This document shows positions 8,840-18,311 of a stretch of 34,355 nucleotides of DNA, piece by piece. Each line of letters begins with the position of its first letter. Position 1 is the stretch's first letter. The position numbers and the translations under genes are program-made. Below the pieces are notes generated by a model that saw only the letters and a list, made by a program, of their open reading frames with translations, had not been told where the DNA came from and did not search any database. The stretch lies in the NCBI RefSeq assembly GCF_002632485.1, contig NZ_NIBU01000040.1, positions 1 to 34,355 on the forward strand. The letters run 5' to 3'. Source of the stretch: Xenorhabdus innexi. Lineage in GTDB: Bacteria; Pseudomonadota; Gammaproteobacteria; Enterobacterales; Enterobacteriaceae.

Positions 8840-8906
8840 TGATTGTGGCTCAGACCCCTGTAACATGGTGATTCGCAATGGTACAGGGGAAATCAAAGGG
8901 GGAGAA

Positions 8907-9575
8907 CTATCGTGTGGAATTATTCGTACGTTTTTTACGCCAGATAAACGTCAGGCTGCCAATTAGACCAATCAGTAACAGACCCACGGGCAACAGCACC
9001 AGAAAGTTCATCAGATAGTGTTCATACTCGCGGAATAGGGGGGTTTTGCCGATGGCATAACCCAGAGTCATCAGGATAATGACCCATAAGAAACCACTGA
9101 GCCAGTTAAATACCTGAAAGCGTGCATTATTCAGACCGGCAATACCAGCCAGTGTAGGTAATAAGGTTCTGACAAAAGCAATGAAACGGCCGATTAGCAG
9201 GGCTGACAGACCGTGGCGATGGAAGAGATTATGAGCACGTTGATGGTAATGAGGAGGAAGGTGAGACAGCCATCCCTGAACTAATTTGGTATTCCCAAGC
9301 CACCTTCCCTGAATATAGCCAACCCAGCAACCGAGACTCGCACCCGCAGTAAGAACAATTAATGTAGTGGAAAAATCCATTGTATCCTGAGCTACCAGAA
9401 CGCCAACTAATATCAGTAAACTATCACCCGGTAAGAATGCGGCGGGTAACACCCCATTTTCCAGAAACAGGATTGTGAATAGCAGAAGGTAAATGGCCCA
9501 AACTAATGAGGGGTTGGCCAGTGTTTCGTAATCTTGGTGCCAAAGTGCATAAATAAGGTCTGTTACAATTTCCAT
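8907..9575 (-). CDS. yqjA: DedA-family membrane protein YqjA
   Basis: YqjA is a DedA-family inner-membrane protein. E. coli YqjA supports growth at alkaline pH, drug tolerance and cell division, and the wider DedA family includes lipid flippases or scramblases driven by the proton-motive force. The start is taken as the ATG at 9575; the codon before it is TTG. With this start the protein has 222 residues and the functional residues E39, D51, R130 and R136 of the E. coli protein fall at the same positions, within LFLENG, LPGDSLL and GRFIAFVR. Several hydrophobic segments are present. It diverges from sstT across a long intergenic region. Confidence 0.94.
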   Translation of the reverse strand: MEIVTDLIYALWHQDYETLANPSLVWAIYLLLFTILFLENGVLPAAFLPGDSLLILVGVLVAQDTMDFSTTLIVLTAGASLGCWVGYIQGRWLGNTKLVQGWLSHLPPHYHQRAHNLFHRHGLSALLIGRFIAFVRTLLPTLAGIAGLNNARFQVFNWLSGFLWVIILMTLGYAIGKTPLFREYEHYLMNFLVLLPVGLLLIGLIGSLTFIWRKKRTNNSTR

Positions 9576-10225
9576 CAAATGTTCCTAAAACGCGGGTTAA
9601 GGATTACATCTTACTTTTATGGTGTATTTATGACTTATTCATATTGAATAACTATAAAATACAAAAAGTTATATAAGGATTGACAATTAAGTGCCTTCAA
9701 GCTCCTTTCAAATGGCATAAATAAATGACCGGGACACTCTAACAAAATCATCAGTAGTGAAACAGAAAATTTTGGTGAGCAATTGAACATTTATATGGAT
9801 ATAAAAATAATATCGTCCAGAGATATCAATTAATTAACTCCGTTACGATATTTGCATAAAATAACGCTGTTTTCTCATTTTCTCTGTTGTGTAGCTATAT
9901 TCTTGCTTTTTCCAGCCAGAAAAGCCTCTTTTTATCATCTGATAGTAAAAATAATCCATAAATAATTTTGCAGATAATTCCGCTCACAGTGACTATCATT
10001 AAAATTGATTATCCATTTAATTAACTGATTATAAAAATAAATTTTTAATTTTATTCTTTTTGAGAACTCATCAATGCCTGATGAAGTAAGAAATATGCAG
10101 AATGGATCACACAAACGTGACTATTTTGTTACCACCTGTTGAGTTGGCTGTATATTTTTATTAATTATTATTTTCAGTTCTATGAATTTACCTATACTGA
10201 AAAAGCAAACACAAAATCAACAGGC
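9576..10225. other. AT-rich intergenic region between yqjA and sstT
   Basis: About 650 bases separate the divergent yqjA and sstT genes before an ERIC remnant begins. I see no open frame with a convincing ribosome-binding site and no RNA gene that I recognise. A TTGACA hexamer at 9680-9685 and a 'tcatca...tgatga' dyad at 10069-10085 are the only marked signals. Promoters for both genes are expected here. Confidence 0.5.
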
Positions 10226-10287
10226 TATATACAATGGATTTCAGGTTGCGTAGCCAACAAAGAGGCAGCTTGAAAGACGAAGTGTAT
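10226..10287 (+). repeat. ERIC element, internally deleted
   Basis: The left end 'atggatttca' (10234-10243) and the right end 'agccaacaaagaggc' plus 'cttgaaagacga' (10252-10280) of ERIC are present, but the central 60-odd bases are missing. This leaves a 62-base element with both termini. It lies 30 bases before the sstT start codon, so it is probably in the promoter or leader of that gene. Confidence 0.75.
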
Positions 10288-10317
10288 AATTAAGCCTAAA
10301 TATCAAATGGATAGGCT

Positions 10318-11565
10318 ATGGAAAAACAACAAAAAGGCTTTGTGCAATATATTGTACAGGGAAGCCTAGTCACTCAGATTATTATCGGATTAATAGCAGG
10401 GGTATTACTGGCGTGGGCAATGCCTTCCGCCGCTCAGTCAGCCAGCTTATTAGGCGAACTGTTTGTCGGTGCTCTGAAAGCTGTTGCACCGGTTCTGGTG
10501 TGGGTTCTGGTTATGTCCTCTATTGCGAATCACAAAAAAGGCCAGAAAACGAATATCAGACCGATTGTTGTTCTCTATATTCTAGGAACCTTTCTTGCTG
10601 CTGTTGTGGCTGTTATTGGTAGTACATTATTTCCATCGACATTAATACTGGTGACCAATGATACCCAAATGTCACCACCGGATAATATTGTTGAAGTCCT
10701 GAAAGGGGTATTACTCAATATTGTTGCCAACCCAATTGATGCGATATTAAAAGGTAATTACATTGGCATTCTGGCATGGTCGATTGGGTTAGGAATTGCC
10801 TTGCGTCATGCGAAAGAATCAACCAAATCAGTCGTGCAGGATCTGGCTGAAGCCGTCACTCAGATTGTTCGCGTTGTTATTCGTCTGGCACCTCTCGGTA
10901 TTTTTGGGCTGGTTTCTTCTACTGTTGCGACAACAGGGTTTGAGGCGTTACTCGGTTATGTACACTTATTGACTGTACTTTTAGGGTGCATGATTGTGGT
11001 TGCGCTGGTTGTTAATCCGCTGATTGTATACTGGAAAATACGTCGCAATCCTTATCCTCTGGTTTTTGACTGCCTGCGCGAAAGTGGCGTAACCGCTTTC
11101 TTTACCCGCAGCTCTGCTGCCAATATTCCGGTTAACATGGCTATGTGTCGCCGTATGAATCTGGATGAAGATACGTACTCCGTCTCAATTCCGCTGGGAG
11201 CCACGATCAATATGGCTGGTGCCGCTGTGACGATCACGGTATTGACGCTGGCGGCAGTAAATACACTGGGCATATCTGTTGATATTCCAACGGCGATACT
11301 GCTGAGTGTGGTCTCTGCAATCGCAGCGTGTGGAGCATCAGGTGTAGCGGGTGGTTCATTATTGTTGATCCCTCTGGCGTGCAGTATGTTCGGTATCTCC
11401 AATGAACTTGCCATGCAAGTTGTTGCGGTAGGTTTGATTATTGGTGTGTTGCAGGATTCGGCTGAAACCGGTCTGAACTCTTCAACGGATGTGCTGTTTA
11501 CTGCGGCTGCCTGTCAGGCTGAAGATGCATCGCGGCGGCAAGGGAGCGAACTTCCGGGCGCATAG
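10318..11565 (+). CDS. sstT: Na+/serine-threonine symporter SstT
   Basis: SstT imports L-serine and L-threonine with sodium and belongs to the dicarboxylate/amino acid:cation symporter (DAACS) family. The 415-residue product shows the family features: [17 protein letters not shown] (re-entrant loop region), [12 protein letters not shown] (the DAACS substrate and cation motif) and [18 protein letters not shown], with about eight membrane segments. The C-terminus after residue 397 (ACQAEDA) does not follow the E. coli sequence. It is encoded by bases matching the left half of an ERIC element, which also supplies the stop codon. The gene ends at a strong terminator and converges on fadH. Confidence 0.95.
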   Translation: MEKQQKGFVQYIVQGSLVTQIIIGLIAGVLLAWAMPSAAQSASLLGELFVGALKAVAPVLVWVLVMSSIANHKKGQKTNIRPIVVLYILGTFLAAVVAVIGSTLFPSTLILVTNDTQMSPPDNIVEVLKGVLLNIVANPIDAILKGNYIGILAWSIGLGIALRHAKESTKSVVQDLAEAVTQIVRVVIRLAPLGIFGLVSSTVATTGFEALLGYVHLLTVLLGCMIVVALVVNPLIVYWKIRRNPYPLVFDCLRESGVTAFFTRSSAANIPVNMAMCRRMNLDEDTYSVSIPLGATINMAGAAVTITVLTLAAVNTLGISVDIPTAILLSVVSAIAACGASGVAGGSLLLIPLACSMFGISNELAMQVVAVGLIIGVLQDSAETGLNSSTDVLFTAAACQAEDASRRQGSELPGA

Positions 11566-11588
11566 ATATAGATAATGATGTGACCGAG
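11526..11588 (+). repeat. ERIC left-half remnant fused to the 3' end of sstT
   Basis: Reading from 11526, 'cgcggcggcaaggga' and then 'gggcgcatag' and 'tatgtgac/gatgtgac' follow the left half of the full-length copy at 33879-34004 (reverse strand). The match starts inside the sstT reading frame, about 13 codons before its stop, and continues 20 bases beyond it. Confidence 0.65.
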
Positions 11589-11623
11589 ATGTTCATATAG
11601 AAGAGTATTAAAAGTATATAAAT

Positions 11624-11666
11624 AAGAAGGGTGACAATCAGCAGCAGGTTTATTGTCACCCTTCTT
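11624..11666. terminator. Bidirectional terminator between sstT and fadH
   Basis: A perfect 15-base-pair stem (11624-11638 with 11652-11666) encloses a 13-base loop. It lies between the convergent 3' ends of sstT and fadH. The arms end in aa/tt-rich sequence on both sides. Confidence 0.88.
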
Positions 11667-11685
11667 CTATTTGTTCGTTATTTTT

Positions 11686-13743
<2,058 letters not shown>

Positions 13744-13778
13744 TTATTATTGTTTTCAATATAGGTTAGCTATTCGCT

Positions 13779-13795
13779 AAGTGGTCGGATGAGAT
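13779..13795. promoter_or_regulatory. Possible FadR operator upstream of fadH
   Basis: The 17-base window contains TGGTCGGA and agrees at about 10 of the 15 defined positions with the enterobacterial FadR operator consensus (ANCTGGTCNGACNTGTT). It lies about 70-90 bases upstream of the fadH start, next to a TATATT that could be the -10 on the minus strand. Repression of fadH by FadR is known in E. coli. The site here is an inference. Confidence 0.35.
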
Positions 13796-14050
13796 TGGTA
13801 CAAATTTAGACGGTTCCAGTCTGATTGGAATCATTTTGTTAATTGATTGTGACAGATATCATGAAATCATTTTACTCAATAGATTTGATAAGTTAGTTGA
13901 ATCAAGTTTCAAAATGAAAAAATTTCGCAAAAACACCTCACATCACTTTAATATTTAATTAACTTTTATTTAAGATACTGATAATTTTTTCAGTTACCCT
14001 GCCATCGGTAAAAATCAACTTTGTCTATAGGCTGTTTTTAGAAATGGCGC
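13796..14050. other. Intergenic region between fadH and the GNAT gene
   Basis: The 343 bases between fadH (13707) and the next start (14051) are AT-rich. Apart from the possible FadR site I see no further dyad, repeat or short frame that I can support. Divergent promoters are expected. Confidence 0.4.
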
Positions 14051-14683
14051 ATGGCAGTATTAAAAAAATATAATGATAACAAAACGATGCAAAACATAAC
14101 TGAACAAGTCACTTTAACGGGACAGTATGTCACTTTAATACCTTTGACACAGGAAAAGCATGATGAATTAGTTAATGCTATTGAAGATGGGGAATTACAT
14201 CAGTTGTGGTGTGCTAATGTGCCTGCACCGGGTGATCTGAAAGCAGAAATTGAGCGTCGTCTGGATCTGCATGCTCAGGGAAACATGCTGCCTTTTACTG
14301 TCATTGACAACCAAAAAAATGTGGCAGTGGGGATGACATCCTATATGAATATTGATGATACTCTTCCCAGACTGGAGATTGGTTCGACTTGGTATGCTAA
14401 ATCAGCGCAACGTACACCGATTAATACAGAAACAAAATACCTCTTACTGGAATACGCGTTTGAAACACTGGGTTGTCTTGCTGTGGAGATACGTACTCAT
14501 TTTCTGAATCAGCAGAGTCGCAGAGCAATTGAGCGTTTGGGAGCAAAACTGGATGGTGTTCTGCGTAACCATTTGCGGGCAAAAAATGGTTCAATGAGGG
14601 ATACTTGTGTATACAGTATGATACTCAGCGAATGGCCCGCCATAAAAAACCACCTTACATGGTTAATGACGAAGCCTCGCTGA
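14051..14683 (+). CDS. GNAT acetyltransferase, RimJ/RimL type
   Basis: This is a 210-residue member of the GNAT N-acetyltransferase superfamily, of the RimL-like branch that acetylates protein N-termini or small amines. The core is visible: RLEIGSTWYAKSAQRTPINTETKYLLLEYAFETLG (about residues 107-141) is the beta-4/acetyl-CoA region, and HFLNQQSRRAIERLGAKLDGVLRNH (about 150-174) is the typical RimL C-terminal block. The start is uncertain: neither ATG 14051 nor the in-frame ATG 14087, which gives MQNITEQVTLTG, has a good ribosome-binding site. The second fits the usual family length better. The substrate cannot be told from sequence. Confidence 0.85.
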   Translation: MAVLKKYNDNKTMQNITEQVTLTGQYVTLIPLTQEKHDELVNAIEDGELHQLWCANVPAPGDLKAEIERRLDLHAQGNMLPFTVIDNQKNVAVGMTSYMNIDDTLPRLEIGSTWYAKSAQRTPINTETKYLLLEYAFETLGCLAVEIRTHFLNQQSRRAIERLGAKLDGVLRNHLRAKNGSMRDTCVYSMILSEWPAIKNHLTWLMTKPR

Positions 14684-14739
14684 ATATTGATGCTGTACCA
14701 GAAAAATCTCTTTTGATAATGATTAATTATGGATGAGCC

Positions 14740-15684
14740 TTAATGGGTGAGAGCGCTTTTGATATGGCTTTCTAAATCATCCAGTAACTGATAACGGCGA
14801 CGATATTCTGATCGTTTTTTACTGGGGATCTCATCCAGTGGTTTTCTTTCAATGACTGAAGGCAGATGAAAATCATTATTATCTTTTCTGGAGCCGCTCA
14901 GCGATTCCCAAAATGCATTATAGTCAGCCACCATCAGGTGTTTTTTCTTATGCCAATAGCGGATACTGCGGTAGATGTGAGTTTCATTGCTGACGGCTAA
15001 TATCTGTTCACAGTTAGTATGTCCGGCAAAATGACAAATAGACTCAATCAATAAACGTTTAGGAAATAAACCGTGACACTCTTTTGTTGCACTGCGGATA
15101 ATATCCAGAGAATTATCGCCTTTGGCCGGGCCTTGTAATACACCGATAAATAACGTCTGCCTGCCATTAAGTGTTAATAAAGTAAATGCACATTTTGCCA
15201 GAATGACATTATCTTCTGTCGTTATATACAAAGATAGCTCACCCTCTTTATTCAGATTATCTAAAGAGTCTATATAGATATTAAATGACTCGTTTTTCCC
15301 CTGAATAGTTGCCAGTAAATAAGCATCCGTATTAAATATCTTATTAATAACAACAGGAGCAAGCTGTTGGAATAAAATTTTATAGTGCTCACCAATTGCA
15401 TGAACAATTTGGCTTCGCTTAAAATTAATACTCAAATATGGACGATGTAATTTACAGGGTAAACTAGGCTGTTTCTTTAAAATATCCAGATAAATAGGTG
15501 TACTGGCAATTCTGTCTAATAATTTAAATGTAGAAACAGGCGTAAAAAAGCTACGCAAAGCAAATTTTGCCCGATTGCTGGAAGAGTGCCAATGTAGCCC
15601 TGGTGTAATGCGTTTCCCGACAAGGTCGGTAAACAGCTTTATGCCTGAATACGTTTTAGTTTCAGATTGTTGTAGATACTTCAT
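14740..15684 (-). CDS. VirK/YbjX family protein (DUF535)
   Basis: This 314-residue protein belongs to the DUF535 family of Salmonella and Shigella VirK and E. coli YbjX. Those proteins are linked to resistance to antimicrobial peptides, lipid A remodelling under PhoP control and intracellular survival; their molecular activity is not established. Family features are a central ILAKCAFTLL to TLFIGVLQGPA segment (about residues 161-188), HGLFPKRLLIESICHFA (205-221) and a basic, helical C-terminus (SKKRSEYRRRYQLL). There is no signal peptide or membrane segment, so it is probably cytoplasmic. It stands alone between plus-strand and minus-strand neighbours. Paralogues are common in this family, so I give no symbol. 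Confidence 0.85.
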   Translation of the reverse strand: MKYLQQSETKTYSGIKLFTDLVGKRITPGLHWHSSSNRAKFALRSFFTPVSTFKLLDRIASTPIYLDILKKQPSLPCKLHRPYLSINFKRSQIVHAIGEHYKILFQQLAPVVINKIFNTDAYLLATIQGKNESFNIYIDSLDNLNKEGELSLYITTEDNVILAKCAFTLLTLNGRQTLFIGVLQGPAKGDNSLDIIRSATKECHGLFPKRLLIESICHFAGHTNCEQILAVSNETHIYRSIRYWHKKKHLMVADYNAFWESLSGSRKDNNDFHLPSVIERKPLDEIPSKKRSEYRRRYQLLDDLESHIKSALTH

Positions 15685-16090
15685 TAGTTATAAAATCCAA
15701 AAAATAATAAAAGCAGTGGCGCTATTCTACCACTTTTTTATTGGATATATACTCACCATCTTTCAGATTGTCTCGTTGCTTAGTTTTGGGTATTCACGAG
15801 AGTAACTATTTTAGTAAACTGACGGCTATCTATGAGCCCAAGTGTCTTCTGACTTGCGATTGCGATGTTGTGATGAATCTGTCGAATATATCACATTGAA
15901 TTTAATGTATTCTTTAACTTTATTTTGGTTATTTTTACATAAATTTTCATTTTTTGGCACTTTCAATACAGGCCGACTTTATTTTTAACTGATATTGAAT
16001 GAGTTGACTTATTGTTCTCTTTTCATATTTATTTCTCACTTGTTATTTAAGGGATATATAATGATAATATGCTTATTAATAAATTATTAT
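15685..16090. other. AT-rich intergenic region
   Basis: About 400 bases upstream of the DUF535 gene contain long A/T runs and no supportable gene. A plus-strand frame at 15995-16237 is rejected because it overlaps the GNAT gene and lacks a ribosome-binding site. Confidence 0.4.
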
Positions 16091-16116
16091 CCCGGAATAG
16101 TAATATTTATTCCGGG
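16091..16116 (-). terminator. Stem-loop downstream of the MFS-GNAT pair
   Basis: The arms 'cccggaata' (16091-16099) and 'tattccggg' (16108-16116) pair perfectly around an 8-base loop, about 50 bases beyond the GNAT stop codon on the minus strand. The following minus-strand sequence is T-rich but interrupted (ataataattt), so termination efficiency is uncertain. Confidence 0.5.
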
Positions 16117-16163
16117 TGGTAAATATATTTACTGCAATCATACAAAGACTAAGCAAACAGATA

Positions 16164-16595
16164 TTAAGCAAGTTTCATATGCAGTAACGGGAATGGATTT
16201 CCTTGCCCGTCAGTTTCTGAACGTGAAAAAGCTTTAAACCCCATATATTGATAGAAGCCAACACCTTGTTGATTTTGTTCATTCACATCCAGTTCATTGA
16301 TGTTTAATTCTCTGATTGCAAACTCTAACAACATTTTGCCAACCCCTTTGCCGCGCATCTGCGGTGATACAAATAGCATTTCAACCCGATTTTGCTCAAC
16401 ACTCAAAAAACCTGCCACGACATGATGCGCATCTACTGCCTTATAAACGTTCAGATTGGGTAAGTAACCATTTACTAACGGACGCAGCTCATCGATCATT
16501 CCCAAAGGCAAAAAATCATGGGTAGCACGCACAGAGTCTTCCCAAATCTGGAGAAGTGTTGCGAAATCACTTTCGCTGGCTTGCTGTATCTGCAT
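16164..16595 (-). CDS. YjaB-like GNAT acetyltransferase
   Basis: This 143-residue GNAT acetyltransferase resembles E. coli YjaB along its length. It has the N-terminal SVRATHDFLP segment and the acetyl-CoA binding loop VSPQMRGKGVGKMLLEFAI (about residues 76-94). A C-terminal DVNEQNQQGVGFYQYMGFKAFSRSE matches the YjaB block VNEQN..AVGFY..VGF. It would transfer acetyl from acetyl-CoA to an unknown small amine or protein. It starts 17 bases after the MFS gene on the same strand and has a GAGGA site, so the two are probably co-transcribed. That hints that the acetyltransferase and exporter may act on the same compound, but this is inference. Confidence 0.85.
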   Translation of the reverse strand: MQIQQASESDFATLLQIWEDSVRATHDFLPLGMIDELRPLVNGYLPNLNVYKAVDAHHVVAGFLSVEQNRVEMLFVSPQMRGKGVGKMLLEFAIRELNINELDVNEQNQQGVGFYQYMGFKAFSRSETDGQGNPFPLLHMKLA

Positions 16596-16612
16596 TAAAC
16601 ATATCCTCGTTT

Positions 16613-17797
16613 TTAATTTGCCAGTACACGATCTTTACGGTAAATAGCTGCTAGCAGCATATAAACCGCCGTAGTCAGTAAGACAAGGAAGAAAAAGTCC
16701 ATCAATCCATTATTCTGCATTGTTCCGGCATGCTGAATTCCATTATATTGGAACATGAAATTCCCTGCGCCCAGTGGCCCAATTGCAGAACCGATACTAT
16801 AACTTAGCAGCATAACCTGAGTTGCGGCGACAATATAGGATGAATCCAGTTTGTCACAGGCAAGTGTGATGGCGAGTGGATAGAGGGCAAAAGATGACAT
16901 GCCTAAAAGCGCCAATGCTACGACCATGACCATATAACTTTCAGAAAGATAGGTCATGCCTACAGCAAATACACCTAACAATGATGCCATAGCCAGTAAC
17001 AGGGTTTTGCTGACGATAACGGACAGCTTACTGATAATAGGCTGAATAACCATTCCACCCAGAATAATCGCTGCCATTAATATACCGACCTGTTCAGTAT
17101 TGAATTTACTTTGGCTTAACGATAAAGGCATCAGGCCATAGATAGTTCCCATGACAATGCCTGAGGTCAGACAGCCGACAATTGCCGGTTTACTGAAACG
17201 GGTGATTTTTTTCAGTGACAGTCGCTGATGCTGTAATGCCGGAGGCTGGCCCTGACGCAAAAACAGTGGTGGCAGAGTCGCAATCAGCAATAACGCTAAA
17301 ATAGCGGCAAAAGGGATAACTCCCTGAGTCCCGATAAAACCAATGCCTAACTGACCGAGTGTTGTACCACCATATAGCGATGTCATGTAAAGGCCCAGAC
17401 GCTTTGCACGTTCTTTGGGACTGTCGCCAATCAGTAACCAGGATTCGACCACTACAAAAATACCGGCCACAGCAACTCCGGCTATGCAACGGACAAGCAA
17501 CCAAATTTCCTTATTTGGAAAAAAAGGCAGAACCATAACTGTCGCAGCTAACAGTAATAAAAAACTCACAAATGAAAAACGGTGCCCTATTTTGGCAATA
17601 ACAGGTTCAATTAAGACTGAGCCTATTAATAAACCGATATAATAAGAACTGGCTAACCAGCTGGCATAGCCAGTATCGATGTGGAACCCTGCCATCGATA
17701 AAGGAATTAAGCTCATCAGGTAACCTGAAGCAATCGCAAATACAGTCAAGCCCGCAACAGGTACAAATGCACTGTCATTCTTGCGCAGCAGTTTCAC
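16613..17797 (-). CDS. MFS transporter, YcaD family
   Basis: This is a major facilitator superfamily protein of about 394 residues with 12 predicted transmembrane segments, similar in layout to E. coli YcaD. Visible features are ASWLASSYYIGLLIGS in helix 2, VVVESWLL in helix 4/5, GIVMGTIYGLMPLSLS at the start of the second half, and SYSIGSAIGPLGAG near the end. I place the start at GTG 17797, because a GGAG at 17807-17810 lies at the right distance. A GTG at 17812 in the same frame would overlap that site and have none of its own. The substrate is unknown. It is followed after 17 bases by the acetyltransferase gene. Confidence 0.85.
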   Translation of the reverse strand: MKLLRKNDSAFVPVAGLTVFAIASGYLMSLIPLSMAGFHIDTGYASWLASSYYIGLLIGSVLIEPVIAKIGHRFSFVSFLLLLAATVMVLPFFPNKEIWLLVRCIAGVAVAGIFVVVESWLLIGDSPKERAKRLGLYMTSLYGGTTLGQLGIGFIGTQGVIPFAAILALLLIATLPPLFLRQGQPPALQHQRLSLKKITRFSKPAIVGCLTSGIVMGTIYGLMPLSLSQSKFNTEQVGILMAAIILGGMVIQPIISKLSVIVSKTLLLAMASLLGVFAVGMTYLSESYMVMVVALALLGMSSFALYPLAITLACDKLDSSYIVAATQVMLLSYSIGSAIGPLGAGNFMFQYNGIQHAGTMQNNGLMDFFFLVLLTTAVYMLLAAIYRKDRVLAN

Positions 17798-18160
17798 TAC
17801 TGTCGTCTCCACATAAAAAAATCAGCCAGATATGCGCTGCTTCTCATCAGGATCTTGCCGAACGGCAATAACGACATATGCCAAGGACAGGTATATATCG
17901 TAGTGATTCAAGCAGTGATAATTTGCTCAAGAGTCTTGAGTTGTGCGGACTATAGCCGTTTCTACCAAATAGATACAATGAGAAAAACTGATACTGATGA
18001 ATGAAAAGATTTATGAAGACAGATAATGTAATTGGAGGGGGGTTATTAACATTGTTTAACTGTTTATTTTGTCATTAAACCGCAGCACCGGCTCTATATT
18101 TTGTATTTATTATGTTTTTTCTTCATACAATGCATCACCAATCATCTGACTTAAAAACAA
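17798..18160. other. Divergent regulatory region, no gene seen
   Basis: This stretch lies between the MFS gene and the control elements of the urea operon. It contains a G-run (tggagggggg near 18030) and AT-rich sequence, but no supportable frame or RNA. Confidence 0.4.
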
Positions 18161-18205
18161 GCACCACTATTGTTCAAGCCATGAACCATAATAGTGCAAA
18201 CTATT
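18161..18205. promoter_or_regulatory. Dyads upstream of the sigma-54 promoter (possible activator site)
   Basis: Two nested dyads are visible. Arms 18161-18175 and 18183-18197 match at 12 of 15 positions around a 7-base spacer, and 'aatagt' (18190-18195) pairs with 'actatt' (18200-18205). The outer ends, agcacca and tagtgca, resemble NtrC half-sites (TGCACCA/TGGTGCA) but are spaced about 32 bases apart rather than the usual 17-base site. The centre lies about 105 bases before the predicted transcription start, the usual distance for a sigma-54 activator. Identity of the protein is not settled. Confidence 0.4.
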
Positions 18206-18258
18206 ACATTTGATACTTTATCCAAACTTAATCGGTTGAAAAAAAGCACATTACTATT

Positions 18259-18275
18259 TTGGCATGTGTATTGCT
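18259..18275 (+). promoter_or_regulatory. Sigma-54 (-24/-12) promoter of the urea amidolyase operon
   Basis: TTGGCATGTGTATTGCT agrees with the RpoN consensus YTGGCACGNNNNTTGCW at all but one defined position. The invariant GG (18260-18261) and GC (18272-18273) have exactly 10 bases between them. Transcription would begin near 18285, about 27 bases before the allophanate hydrolase ATG. This points to nitrogen-limitation control of the operon. Confidence 0.85.
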
Positions 18276-18311
18276 GTGTTTACCCCATCATATCCACTGG
18301 AGTATCACAGC

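Noticed and set aside
8708-8896. Minus-strand frame that might be an mzrA remnant.
   Set aside because: The residues LRITMLQG vaguely recall MzrA, but the rest does not, and I cannot confirm it without alignment.
15995-16237. Plus-strand frame of 80 codons upstream of and overlapping the YjaB-like gene.
   Set aside because: It overlaps the 3' end of a supported gene, has no good ribosome-binding site, and its middle is the hairpin at 16091-16116.
18264-18311. A 16-residue N-terminal extension of allophanate hydrolase.
   Set aside because: The upstream ATG lies within the sigma-54 promoter and before the predicted transcription start. The ATG at 18312 has a good ribosome-binding site.
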